A stretch of 47,329 bases of DNA from positions 1 through 47,329 of the forward strand of contig CALFJC010000100.1 in the NCBI GenBank assembly GCA_937877655.1. Direction: 5' to 3'. The DNA is from an uncultured Selenomonadales bacterium. Lineage in GTDB: Bacteria > Bacillota > Negativicutes > Selenomonadales > Selenomonadaceae. A program made the position numbers and the translations under genes. Positions 24,038-33,900 of the stretch are shown here, in pieces; positions within the stretch are counted from its first letter, which is position 1, and each line of letters opens with the position of its first letter. Below the pieces are notes generated by a model, which was not told the DNA's origin, ran no database searches, and was given only the letters and a program-made list of their open reading frames with translations.

Positions 24038-24916
24038 TCATAATGTCTCGTTAGAAATTTTCTCAATGTATTCCAACAAAAGTTCCGGGTCGGCAAAAAT
24101 ATCAGCGTCTAACTTGGATAAATCGTCTTCGTCAGATTTTGTTTGTTCCCGCAAATCTTCTTCCGAAAAAAGGCTGATCTGAATATCTTCCGCATCTTGA
24201 AGAATCAGATCAAATTCTTGTTCGTTGTCGACGGTATCTTTTGCCGTAAGTTCGTCGTACTCAACATAATCGTTGCCGTATTCTTTGATGAAAGAAAATC
24301 TTTGTTCGTTCAAAATTTCTTCAACCTCCTCGCGGGTAATGTCAGATTTTAAATCCGAAAAAAAATTCAGCGGAAATGAATCGCAAAACGTTGGAGCCTT
24401 GCCGGAGAAATAATAACGTCTCGCAAAAATATTTATGAAGTCGAAAAAATATTCTCTGCCGTCGGCGATAGTCATATTGGCAATGTCGAGCATCTCTAAA
24501 ATTTTATCTTCGCTTGAATACCAATCGGACAAAATGCAAGCCGAGTTGTAACCTGCGAACGAGAAAATTATTTTGTCAGCATGTCGAGATAAGCAGATTG
24601 TTGCTTGAACGTCGACGGCGGATTGAATCAGCGTGTGAATATCATGTGCCGCCTGACTTCGATCATTAAGTGAAGTCAAAAGATTCAGCGAGAAGAAGGC
24701 AATTCCTTTGACAGTGAACAGGCGCGAGATATTGTCGAACAGCCGAAGGAGACCGCGCTTTTCATTGGACAAAAAAAAATTTTTATCGCAATCCTGATAC
24801 AGGAATTGCTTGGCGGAATGATTTGTGAATTCGGGCTCGGAAATGTCGGCGTGCCCGGCAAGGTGAAAAAGTTCCATTGCGTATTCAAAAAATTTTTCCG
24901 CACAAATTGAAAACAC
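24038..24916 (-). CDS. unknown protein, last gene of the Ssp-like operon
   Basis: 292 residues with GTG start 5 nt after GGGGAGGAG. The N-terminal two thirds is mixed helical ('RGLLRLFDNISRLFTVKGIA', 'ADKIIFSFAGYNSACILSDW'); the C-terminal third is strongly acidic and helical ('DDLSKLDADIFADPELLLEY'). No catalytic motif is seen. The acidic tail might mimic nucleic acid or hold a partner, which is speculation. It follows the 24932 gene by 15 nt and is cotranscribed with the Ssp-like genes, so a role in or regulation of that system is likely. Confidence 0.65.
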   Translation of the reverse strand: MFSICAEKFFEYAMELFHLAGHADISEPEFTNHSAKQFLYQDCDKNFFLSNEKRGLLRLFDNISRLFTVKGIAFFSLNLLTSLNDRSQAAHDIHTLIQSAVDVQATICLSRHADKIIFSFAGYNSACILSDWYSSEDKILEMLDIANMTIADGREYFFDFINIFARRYYFSGKAPTFCDSFPLNFFSDLKSDITREEVEEILNEQRFSFIKEYGNDYVEYDELTAKDTVDNEQEFDLILQDAEDIQISLFSEEDLREQTKSDEDDLSKLDADIFADPELLLEYIEKISNETL

Positions 24917-24931
24917 AACTGCTCCTCCCCA

Positions 24932-25501
24932 TTATTTCATCAGCTTGTCAAGTTCAGCCGAATAATCAATGCCGTCAAGTTCCGCTTTGAATTCCGTCAT
25001 CAACGCAAAAGTTTTTTCCAGATAATCTTCGCGACTTTGGCAACCGTCGGTAAATTTTTCAAACATTAAATCAATCCCGCCGCGAACATAATCATGAAAG
25101 AGTTCCAAATTTTTTTTGAGATCGTCGTTTTTGTCGGGAAGTGTGTCGCAACGAAAGGCGCGGTCGATTCTCTCCGTCTGTGTAAGATTTTCGCTGTCGT
25201 CCAAAAGCATTACAAGGCGATAAAGAAAAATGCAGTTTTCGCGCTCGCGAATAAAGGCGTCGGCATAAATGCGTGCTCTGTCGCCGGAAGGTTCAGTCTT
25301 TGCCTTGCGTCGATAACGAATTCCCCAAACGGCGGCGTTCATGTAGACATCAATATAACGTTCAAAAATTTTTGCCGCGTTGGGATTATCGGGTTCGGGA
25401 TCGTCGCGGGCATTTTTCTTTGCCAAAAATTTTAAGCGCGTGGCGTGTTTGCCGTTGATTGTGTAATCCGTCTCGAAAAGCCGAATTCTGTTTTCGATCA
25501 T
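24932..25501 (-). CDS. unknown helical protein of the Ssp-like restriction module (SspG-like?)
   Basis: 189 residues, mainly helical and charged ('YADAFIRERENCIFLYRLVM', 'NLELFHDYVRGGIDLMFEKF'). I chose ATG 25501 (GGAGG, 7-nt spacing); a GTG two codons earlier overlaps the ATPase stop as GTGA. Its coupling to the DndD-like ATPase suggests a partner subunit. In SspFGH-type cassettes a small third protein accompanies the helicase and the ATPase; equating this gene with SspG is a guess from position only. Confidence 0.6.
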   Translation of the reverse strand: MIENRIRLFETDYTINGKHATRLKFLAKKNARDDPEPDNPNAAKIFERYIDVYMNAAVWGIRYRRKAKTEPSGDRARIYADAFIRERENCIFLYRLVMLLDDSENLTQTERIDRAFRCDTLPDKNDDLKKNLELFHDYVRGGIDLMFEKFTDGCQSREDYLEKTFALMTEFKAELDGIDYSAELDKLMK

Positions 25502-25503
25502 TG

Positions 25504-27480
25504 TCACGCCTCCTCAATCTTTGTAAAAGTTTCGCTGATTTTGTTCAGCAAATATTTTTGTCCGATGCGCAGATTCATCACGGGCTCGGCGTAGTGCCAA
25601 TCTTTTTGCATGACGAACATAATTATCTGCTCGGCGATTTGCGGCAAAACTTTTGAGATACCTGCAGTATGTTTTTCGTCCGTATTTGAGAAGGGCGCGT
25701 CCATGACCAAAGGATAAGATTCAGACGAAATGCCCAAATCTTTAAAGATTTGCTTTTTTGCCAAGGCGACGAGTCCCGCAATGAAAGCGAAATTTTTGAC
25801 GCGGTTTGCTCCTTCCGATTCGCCGGAAATAATTTCTCTGTCGGCAACGGTCGCATTTAATTCTACGCGATATTGCTCGTCGATTGAAACGCGCCTATGT
25901 CCGTGATACATTTCGTCAAAAATTTTATTTACCTCTGCTTCCAAGCTCTTACGGATTTTTCGTTCGTTTTCTATGCGAGTCGGTTCAAGCCACGCCTTAA
26001 GCTTTTCGGCGTAAGCAAGAAATTTTTGCGCCTCACGATTTTTGGCGGAGTTTGCAGTCAAGCTGTCGTAAATTTTTTGGTAATGTTCAATATCACGTTT
26101 CTGCGCCCCGTCGTCCTGATAAAGACGAGCTTTTTTTGTTTCCAAATCGCGCAGGCGACTGCGAATGTCGGCAAGTTCGTTTTCATGGCGCGCCATATTC
26201 TCCTTGCCGGAGATTTTTTTTCGGCAATCTTCTATTTCGTATTTCCAATCATTAATTCGATTTTCGCTGTAAGCAATGCCTTCGCGAAGTTGCTTAAGCC
26301 GTTCGTAAGTTCTTGCGGACAAGTGCGAAAGATTTTTCAGCTGTTCGCGATAAAGCCGAACAGTGTTGCCTAAGGATTCGGGCGGCACATATTTAATCTC
26401 CGCCATAAGATTTTGATAAGCTTCGTCGCCCGCGCAGATTTCTCTGCCGCAAATACAACGCCCGCGATTGATAAGTTCCATTATGCTGTTCACGGTAATA
26501 TCGCGGACGCCTTTGTCGTCGAGCTTGAATTCCTTAAGAAAATTTTCCGCCACGTTCAGCAAGGGACGAATGAAAAACGGCAATGCGCTTGCGCTGAATT
26601 CTTTAAAATATTCTTCGATTGCCTGCGCCCGGATTTTTTCTTCGGCTTTGATTTTGCTTTCGAGATCATCCTTGCGTTTCTGAAGTTCAGCGGTTGATTG
26701 ATTATCACGAAGTTTTTGTTCCAGTTCGGCTTTAAGTTCTTCGTAATTATCGATTTGAGTTTTGCATTCCTCCAATTGTTCGGCAATGGTATCGCGTTTT
26801 TCTTTGGCGGCTTGAATTTTGTTCAAAGCTTCTTTTGCGCGAGCATCGCCGTTCAAATCCATGCCGCCGTAAATTTTTCCGATGACACTGCTTTTCTTTG
26901 ATCTGTCGCCGAGATGTCGGGCGGCATTTTCTATGGCGGAAAGTCCGAGAAAATCTTTTATCGCCTTGCTGATGTCTCTGCGATTGCTTACGGTGCTGAT
27001 TCGTTCCGTGTCGAAGAAAAAATACGTCGAAAGTCCTTCGGGCAAGATACCGTTGATAACTTCTTTTATTCGGAAAGTATCAATCGGTTTGGTCTGCCCG
27101 TCTTCCTCTCGCTTGCAAGATACCGCAACCGTCGGAACGGTTTTGCCGCTGACTTTGTCTCCGCCGCAATTATATCTTTGTGTTCGCGTGATTATGTATT
27201 CGGCTTTGTCATGCAGGAGAATAATTTCCACTTCAACTGTCTCTTGCTCGCCGTTATGCATCTGCAAGGAAATTTCGTAGTTGAGAAGATGTTTATCGTT
27301 GTCGGGAAAATTTACTGTGCCGTAAAGACACCAGCTGAAAGCCTGAAGGAGCGTCGTTTTGCCGAAAGTGTTGTCGCCGAGAATGACTGTAACATTTTTT
27401 TCCGCGTCGCAGGAAAAATTTATTTCGGTCGTGCCTTTGAACTGACGAAAATTTTTCATGCGCAAAGTTTTAATCAGCAT
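25504..27480 (-). CDS. DndD/SMC-like ATPase of the restriction module
   Basis: 658 residues. N-terminal ABC half with Walker A 'GDNTFGKTTLLQAFSWCLYG'; a long coiled coil (about 215-290), a zinc-hook-like 'RCICGREICAGDEAY' near residue 345, a second coiled coil (about 370-510), and the C-terminal half with signature 'ISGESEGANRVKNFAFIAGL' and Walker B/D-loop 'LVMDAPFSNTDEKH'. This is the SMC/Rad50/DndD plan. In phosphorothioation systems DndD aids sulphur insertion, while similar ATPases also occur in the linked restriction modules; with a large SspC-like ATPase already present, I favour the restriction role. Starts inside the 3' end of the 54-aa gene. Confidence 0.78.
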   Translation of the reverse strand: MLIKTLRMKNFRQFKGTTEINFSCDAEKNVTVILGDNTFGKTTLLQAFSWCLYGTVNFPDNDKHLLNYEISLQMHNGEQETVEVEIILLHDKAEYIITRTQRYNCGGDKVSGKTVPTVAVSCKREEDGQTKPIDTFRIKEVINGILPEGLSTYFFFDTERISTVSNRRDISKAIKDFLGLSAIENAARHLGDRSKKSSVIGKIYGGMDLNGDARAKEALNKIQAAKEKRDTIAEQLEECKTQIDNYEELKAELEQKLRDNQSTAELQKRKDDLESKIKAEEKIRAQAIEEYFKEFSASALPFFIRPLLNVAENFLKEFKLDDKGVRDITVNSIMELINRGRCICGREICAGDEAYQNLMAEIKYVPPESLGNTVRLYREQLKNLSHLSARTYERLKQLREGIAYSENRINDWKYEIEDCRKKISGKENMARHENELADIRSRLRDLETKKARLYQDDGAQKRDIEHYQKIYDSLTANSAKNREAQKFLAYAEKLKAWLEPTRIENERKIRKSLEAEVNKIFDEMYHGHRRVSIDEQYRVELNATVADREIISGESEGANRVKNFAFIAGLVALAKKQIFKDLGISSESYPLVMDAPFSNTDEKHTAGISKVLPQIAEQIIMFVMQKDWHYAEPVMNLRIGQKYLLNKISETFTKIEEA

Positions 27481-27634
27481 GTTGTGTTCCCCCGTGAATC
27501 CGCCGCGCCTCGTCCATGATAATTTTGCGAATCATCTCGACCATTTCATTATCGCTTTTTTGCAACTTCAAATTATCTCTCTCCGCCTTGAGTATTTTAA
27601 GCTTCATTATGTTGAGCCGCTGTTTGTCACACAT
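27470..27634 (-). CDS. 54-residue helical protein between helicase and ATPase genes
   Basis: From ATG 27634 with strong RBS GGAGGAGG. It begins 'MCDKQRLNIMKLKILKAERD', is basic and probably one long helix, and ends 'ARRIHGGTQHAD'. It overlaps the helicase 3' end by 8 nt and the ATPase 5' end by 11 nt, so translation of all three is coupled. Not recognised; it is shorter than DndE and lacks its known opening. The longer frame from 27730 is antisense-like upstream of the RBS and is not used. Confidence 0.65.
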   Translation of the reverse strand: MCDKQRLNIMKLKILKAERDNLKLQKSDNEMVEMIRKIIMDEARRIHGGTQHAD

Positions 27635-29792
27635 AATTTTCCTCCTCCTCTTGAAGTTCAATGCCATATGCGTCTTGAATCTCAATCGCCAGCGAATCAG
27701 ATTCGAACGGATTTTCCGCGTCGGCGGCAAAAGTTTTCAGACGTGCAAGTTCCCTTTTAGCCAAAGATTTTAAGCCGTTAATAATTTCCGGATCGAAGTT
27801 GTCAACTTCCTCAAGCGGCACCGGCAAAGTTATAAAGTCGAAAATAAGCGCGTGCGTTTTGCCGGGAAATTTTCTGAGCACTCTGCCGCGTCGCTGGACG
27901 TACTCTTTCGGATTTGTACTGCTTGCCAAAATAAAAGCCGTGCGTATGCTCGGAATATTTACGCCTTCATCAAGGCAACGAATGGCAACGAGTGCTTGAA
28001 GGTGCTTGCCTTCCGCAAAATTTTTTTTGATAAGTTCGCGCTCGTCCGCAGTCTCCTCCGAAGTAAATTTTGAAACGCGCATGTTCAAATCAAGACCAAG
28101 CATTTTGACGACAAGATCAATTTGCCGTCCCTCTTCAATCGAAGGGACGCCTTCGCGATAATCGGCGTCGCGCATTGTCGTTGCGCCGCAGTAAATTAAA
28201 ATCTGATTGTCGTCTTTGAAGTTTTTAATCTGCCCGCGCAGTGCAGAAATTTTTTCTTCCGCGCCGGCAACCAACCTCGCCCGCTTGATTAAAAACATTT
28301 TGGTTTGCTCGGTGAATTTTAGGTTGCCGTGTTTGTCGCGGCGGACGCCCTTACGGATTTTGCCGGTCAGCTCCAAATATTTTTCGCGCTCGTCGGATGT
28401 CAACGACACAATCACGGGATAATAGCGGTACGGCGTGAGCATGCCATTTAAAATTGCGTCTCTCAACGTGTACTCAATGCATTTTTCGCCGAAGTAGTCA
28501 TAAAGTTTTTGCGTGCCCGCCGCGTCGCCGTGACGGTCAATCGTGGCGGAAAGTGCCAGACGATACGGAATGTGTTCAAGCAAAGTTTTGCTTAAATTTT
28601 TTGCGCCGAAATTGTGAGCCTCGTCGACAATCAGCACGATTTCGCCCGAAAGTTTTTTCATGAGATTTTGCACATAATCCGTTGAAAAAGTTGCATTCGT
28701 GGAGATCATGCAGAAAAAATTTTTCATGCCGCCGTTAAAATTCGTGACAGCCGTTTTTAAATAATCGCGCCAATTTTTTTGCGAAGACGCCGAGTAGCAA
28801 ACAACGGGTTTCATGCCGAATAAAATAATATCTTCGCGCCACTGCTCGACCAAATGTTGATACGGGCAGACGATTAAGACGGCAAGATTTTTTTTGTCCG
28901 TGAAAAGTTTTGCAACCGCCGCCAATGCCGTAAAAGTTTTTCCTGTACCCGTCGCCATGTCGAAGATGCCGCGATAATTTTTTTGCGCCCAAGATTCAAT
29001 CGCCGCAATCTGATAATCGCGAAGTTTAAGATTCGGCGGGACGACCGGAAAATTTTTCGGCAAATTTTTTTCAGCCGAAAGATTTTTTGCGGGCGGATCG
29101 TCAAGCGTTGTGTCAATCTTGTTGTTGATTTTATATCTGCGTAAAAATTCTTCGCGCATGTCAGGGAAGTTCAAAACTTTGACTCCGTGTTCGCGATTTT
29201 TCCACAACGAATCAAAAGCCGCCGTCTTGGTCACAACTCTTTCGGCGTCATGCGTCCAAGACGTGAAAACATCAATCGCCTCGTAATTGTTGGCGAAAGC
29301 GTTCGCACTTTCGTTCATCGAGCCGGAAAAAGCAATTACGTTACCCGCCGCGTCTTGCATGAGCCCAAGTTTTTCGTGAAACATGCCAATCGCGTTGTCG
29401 TCCTCAAGCAACGCAATTTTGAATTCAAGCCGCCCAATCGCTATCAAATTACTCAAGAGATTCAACCGCTCTTCTTCAAAACGATCTTGCGGAATTTTCA
29501 GTTCGCGAAGCAGAGCCGCTTTGATTATTTTTTCGCGCCGTGCGAAGCCGTCATTTATTGCCGCCAAATCTTCCGAAGAAAGTCGCGGCGAAGCTATCAT
29601 TTGAATTGAGCCGCCGTTTTTGACCAAGCCGCAAATGCCCGCACTCAACACGACCAACGCGGACGAAGAAAAAAATCCGACTGCCCGCTTGTAGAGTATC
29701 GCCCGACTCAGCACGGGATTATAAAAATTTTTTATCACGTCGTCGCGCCGAGAACGATATTCCGTCTTCAGATTCAAATCCAAAAAATTCAT
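27627..29792 (-). CDS. PLD-nuclease / SF2-helicase fusion (SspF-like or dnd-associated restriction protein)
   Basis: 721 residues. The N-terminal 230 residues form a PLD-like nuclease: 'GMFHEKLGLMQDAAGNVIAF' then SGSMNESANAF gives one HxK motif. The SF2 helicase follows: 'LRDYQIAAIESWAQ' (Q-motif-like), Walker A 'MATGTGKTF', 'VDEAHNFG', 'LALSATIDRHGD', and motif VI 'QRRGRVLRKFPGK'. Similar helicases are linked to phosphorothioation systems and are thought to act on unmodified DNA. Only one HKD motif is seen, so the nuclease may work as a dimer. It follows the desulfurase gene by 10 nt. Confidence 0.8.
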   Translation of the reverse strand: MNFLDLNLKTEYRSRRDDVIKNFYNPVLSRAILYKRAVGFFSSSALVVLSAGICGLVKNGGSIQMIASPRLSSEDLAAINDGFARREKIIKAALLRELKIPQDRFEEERLNLLSNLIAIGRLEFKIALLEDDNAIGMFHEKLGLMQDAAGNVIAFSGSMNESANAFANNYEAIDVFTSWTHDAERVVTKTAAFDSLWKNREHGVKVLNFPDMREEFLRRYKINNKIDTTLDDPPAKNLSAEKNLPKNFPVVPPNLKLRDYQIAAIESWAQKNYRGIFDMATGTGKTFTALAAVAKLFTDKKNLAVLIVCPYQHLVEQWREDIILFGMKPVVCYSASSQKNWRDYLKTAVTNFNGGMKNFFCMISTNATFSTDYVQNLMKKLSGEIVLIVDEAHNFGAKNLSKTLLEHIPYRLALSATIDRHGDAAGTQKLYDYFGEKCIEYTLRDAILNGMLTPYRYYPVIVSLTSDEREKYLELTGKIRKGVRRDKHGNLKFTEQTKMFLIKRARLVAGAEEKISALRGQIKNFKDDNQILIYCGATTMRDADYREGVPSIEEGRQIDLVVKMLGLDLNMRVSKFTSEETADERELIKKNFAEGKHLQALVAIRCLDEGVNIPSIRTAFILASSTNPKEYVQRRGRVLRKFPGKTHALIFDFITLPVPLEEVDNFDPEIINGLKSLAKRELARLKTFAADAENPFESDSLAIEIQDAYGIELQEEEENYV

Positions 29793-29802
29793 TGCTCTGC
29801 CT

Positions 29803-30948
29803 CTAAAGTCCAGATTTTATTTCCTCCAACGCGGCGCGAAGTTCGACAAAATCTTTATCCGAAGTCATGCAGTTCACGCTGAAACGCACCGTGCCCGCAG
29901 GAAAAGTTCCCAAAAATTTATGGGCAAGCGGCGCACATTGAAGACCTGCGCGGACGGCAATTCCGCGTTCGGAAAAAATATTTCCCGCAACGTCGCTGCT
30001 TATTCCTTCAATCAAACAAGAGACAATGCCGACATAATTTCTGCCCGCAACATTTCCGACAACGCGCAGGAAGTCATAATCGGCGAAGAGTTCAAGCAGT
30101 TGACGACGACGATTTTCCTCCGCTTCAAAAATTTTTTCCGGCGTTTGAGATTGTATCCACTTGAGCGCGGCGTTAAGTCCGGCAATGCCGACGACGTTCA
30201 AAGTGCCGGGCTCAAATCTTTCGGGCAAAGTCGCGGGCATTTCCAAATTAGCTGAATCGTAACCCGTCCCGCCGAAAATCACGGGCTCCAAGTGCGTTGA
30301 AGGATTCATTGCGAAGCCCGCAATGCCCGTCGGCGCGAAAAGACTTTTATGTCCCGCGAAAACCGCAAAATCAATCGACTCAAGCCCGACGTTCAGTTCA
30401 ACCAATCCCGCCGTCTGCGCCATGTCGACGAGTGTTATCGCGCCGTAAAATTTCGCTGCCGAAAAAATTTCTTCGACGGGCGCAATTAAGCCGATAACAT
30501 TGCTCGCGTGGCTGATAATCACAAAATCGGGGCGCGTCCGCTCGAACCGATTTTTTATTTGTTCAATGTCAAATTTCAAATCGCGTGTGACGCCGAGTTC
30601 ATTCACGGAAATTTTTCCGCGCCGCTCGAAATAATTCAGCGTGCGAATTACGGCGTTGTGTTCAAAAGGACTGACATAAATATTTTTTGCTCCGCCGAAA
30701 ATCGTGCCTTGAATAATCATGTTCAGCGCGAGCGTTGCCGACGGCGTAAAAATAACCTGCTTTGAGCCGCAATTAAGCAACTGCCCAAGCAGGTTACGTG
30801 TTTCCTCAATCATATTTTTTGAAGCGGCGGCGAGTGCATAAATTCCCCGTCCCGAATTTCCGCCGCTCGTCCGATAAAATTTTTCCATGAACGAATAAAC
30901 ACAATCGGGTTTTGGAAAAGTCGTTGCCGCGTTGTCAAAGTAAGCCAT
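29803..30948 (-). CDS. cysteine desulfurase (SspA/DndA-like)
   Basis: 381 residues from ATG 30948. PLP enzyme moving sulphur from cysteine to an active-site cysteine persulfide. 'YFDNAATTFPKPDCVYSFME', 'SPFEHNAVIRTL', PLP-lysine in 'FAGHKSLFAPTGIAGF', and catalytic Cys in 'VRAGLQCAPLAHKFLGTFPA'. The loop around the Cys looks like the SufS-type desulfurases rather than IscS. Position inside the operon points to supplying sulphur for DNA phosphorothioation, the SspA/DndA role; some Ssp loci lack this gene and borrow a housekeeping desulfurase. It follows the SspC-like gene by 11 nt. Confidence 0.85.
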   Translation of the reverse strand: MAYFDNAATTFPKPDCVYSFMEKFYRTSGGNSGRGIYALAAASKNMIEETRNLLGQLLNCGSKQVIFTPSATLALNMIIQGTIFGGAKNIYVSPFEHNAVIRTLNYFERRGKISVNELGVTRDLKFDIEQIKNRFERTRPDFVIISHASNVIGLIAPVEEIFSAAKFYGAITLVDMAQTAGLVELNVGLESIDFAVFAGHKSLFAPTGIAGFAMNPSTHLEPVIFGGTGYDSANLEMPATLPERFEPGTLNVVGIAGLNAALKWIQSQTPEKIFEAEENRRRQLLELFADYDFLRVVGNVAGRNYVGIVSCLIEGISSDVAGNIFSERGIAVRAGLQCAPLAHKFLGTFPAGTVRFSVNCMTSDKDFVELRAALEEIKSGL

Positions 30949-30959
30949 TGTTTTAATCC

Positions 30960-33900
30960 TCAGCAAAGTGTTCGCAAAATTTCCGTGAGCACTTGCCGCT
31001 TTTCTTGCACGGAAATTGCCTGCCCCATTGAATCAAGCGCGTTGGTAATTTGATTGAAAAGCAATTTGCCTCGCGCCGATAATTCAACCTTCTCGAAACG
31101 TTTAACAGATTTTTCGCCCGCTACGTCGACGAAAATTATTTGTCGTTCGGAAATTTCATTGCGCCGAAAATTTTCTGCAGAAGCTTTGAATTGCGCAAGT
31201 CTGCCGAAATAAATTTCAGCCGTCCGGTCGTTCCAATCTTCAAGTTTCAAACCCGTTGCCAGCCGCGCAAGTTCAGTGACAAAATTTTTTTCGTTGTCCG
31301 TTGATTTTATCAGTCGAAGAAATTTCTCCGTTTCGTCCGAAAAAAGTTGCTCGAAAATTTCTTTGTCGAACGAAGCGCACCATTCGCGAAGAGCCGCCGT
31401 TAAATCTCCTGTTGCCGAAAAAATTTTCTTTGTCTCCTCCAAGATAAATTCTTCCAGCTCGTCAACTGCTCCGTCAAAAAATTTCTTCGCCGCAAGGATT
31501 TGAACAGCCGTCGCCTTTAAATCTTCGGAAAAAATCTTCGGCAATTTTTTAAACAACAAATCCGAGCCGCTTAAATTTTGTCGCAAAAGGTTGCGCATCT
31601 TTACGTATGCATCGAGTATTTTTCCGCCATTCGGACGAGACATGAACTCCTTAGTGTATTTCGGCAAGGACAAAAACCAACGAGTCATTGCATTTGCCGC
31701 GCAGTCGCAAGAACTCAAATTTTTTTCTGCGTCAACGACAAAATCCTTGAAAGTCTCGGCAAAACTCGCGACAAAATTTTTATTTTCCGCGCTCCAATCA
31801 AGATACTCCAACGAAAAATTTTCGGGCGCGGCATTTATCTGAATCAGCGCGTCAACGCTTATACGCAAGGCTCCGAAACGATTGCTGATTGTGATTTGTT
31901 GTCTGTATTTGTGAATCACTGCAGCCAGATAAATCGGAATGACGCCGCGCCTTAAACCGATTTGACCGCTCGGCGCAGTCAATCTTTCATACAGCACGGA
32001 AAAACTCATCGGATTTTGCCGCGTCTCCAAGATAAAATTTTCTATCGTTGAAAGAAGGTTTCGCATGTTAAAATTTTCGGGGCGCAAATTTATTCGCGGG
32101 TTGTCGTCGTTAATGAAAACATTTGTACGAATCAGCGTACTGCGCATAATCGAAACGTCCTGTCCCGTGCCGCGCAGTCCAAGATTCGGCTCAAGCTCCC
32201 GACGAATTAACGCCGCAATAATTTTGTTTCGACTGTTCGCCGCTACGCTTGTAATTTCGTTTTTGTTGATAACTTCGTTGTTGATAATCGGCGTGCGGCT
32301 GTAAATTTTATCGCAGACAGTCGACATGATCTCACTCAAAGCCGCTTTCCTGTACACGGACAAAATTTTTCCGTCATGAATATAAATCGCCCGAAAATTT
32401 TCGGGGTGCGTGTAGTTTTCGATAAAATTTTTTATGACCGCCTGCAAATCTTCAAAAATAACTTCGTACTCGTCGAACAAAACGGAATCATCTTCGGCAA
32501 GCTCTTTAAGATTTTTGACGGCAGAAAATTTTTTCACAGCCTCGCGCACGTCAACAAAATTTTTCGGCAGAACAAAAATACAACGTGCCTTCAACCTGCT
32601 TGACGACACAAGAATTTTTTCAAGCCTTTCAATCTCAGCCTCCTCGTTGACAAGCACACCAAAAATAATTCCGTCGCCGTCAAATCCCGCGTCAAAATCC
32701 ATGTCGGAGAAAATATCTGCGCTTGAAACGAATCGGAAATCAAACCAGCGAGTCATCTCACGCTCCGTGTTGTAGCGCGAAGGATAAAGAAAATTATCGA
32801 AGTTCTCCGCGTTGAGCACATCTTGAACGGAAAAATTCTTCGACAGATTTTCCGCAACATCACGAATTTTTTGCATCACGTCCACGCCGGAACTTTGTTT
32901 AAGCTTGAGATAATTATTGCTCTGCCGCAGGTAGACGACAAAATTTTTTTCCGTCAATTCTTCAAATGTTCGCGAAATCTCTTCCTGCGAATAATCACAA
33001 GAAAAAATTTCCGCCAGTTGTTCCTTCGTCGGCGCGAGCATTTCAAATTGCTCCAACATGTAAATCAGTGCGATTGCCTTGAGGATTTTCGCGGCAAGCG
33101 TTGTCGGCTCCATGCGATTTAAAATTCTTTCGGCAAGCAAAAAAATCTTGTGAATTTCGCCGGCATAAAGTTCTTGGCGAAAAAGCGGCTCGAAATAATC
33201 ATAAATCTTGTCGGGCGTGAGCAATGTAAAATCGTCGCGATAATCGTTGAGGAAGGCGGAAAAAGAATTTGTACCTTCGGCAGAAAGAAATGTGAAAAAT
33301 GTCCGCTCGTTTTGGGCAACACGTTCAGACAATCGCGGCAAAATAAATGTCGACACGGGATGCAACGGAAAACAACCTTCAATCGCCGCCTTCAACTCTT
33401 CGGGCACATTGCGGAACATTCGCGAAGTCGAATAAATTTCGTGCAGGGAATTAAATTCGGCGGCGTATCGTGAGCAAAAATTTTTCCAAAGCTCCGGCTC
33501 GCGACAAATAACCTCCGAAATAATTTCGTAAGTCTGTGAAAAATCTTCGTTCATGTGCACATGCAAAAATCTGTTCGACACGCCGCGCCAACCGTCAACT
33601 TTTTCTTTCGGCAACTTATCTATGTAGTTTGAAATTTCCTTGTGCGAAATCAGCAAAAGATGCAGTTGCAGTGAACCGCTGCGATTTGCCTTCTCCGCAA
33701 AGTCTTGGAGCATTTTCGTATCACTGACGGAAGCGCGTCCTATGTTCGCCTCCAAAAATTTGCTGAACTCGTCGCAGACAACATAAAGTCCCGTGTAACC
33801 CTTCGCCCGCAAACTTTTCGCAACACTTTCATAAAGCTCGACCGCCTCGAAACCCAGAAACGGATTGAAAACACTGCCGGCAGTCAGCGCGGGATAAATT

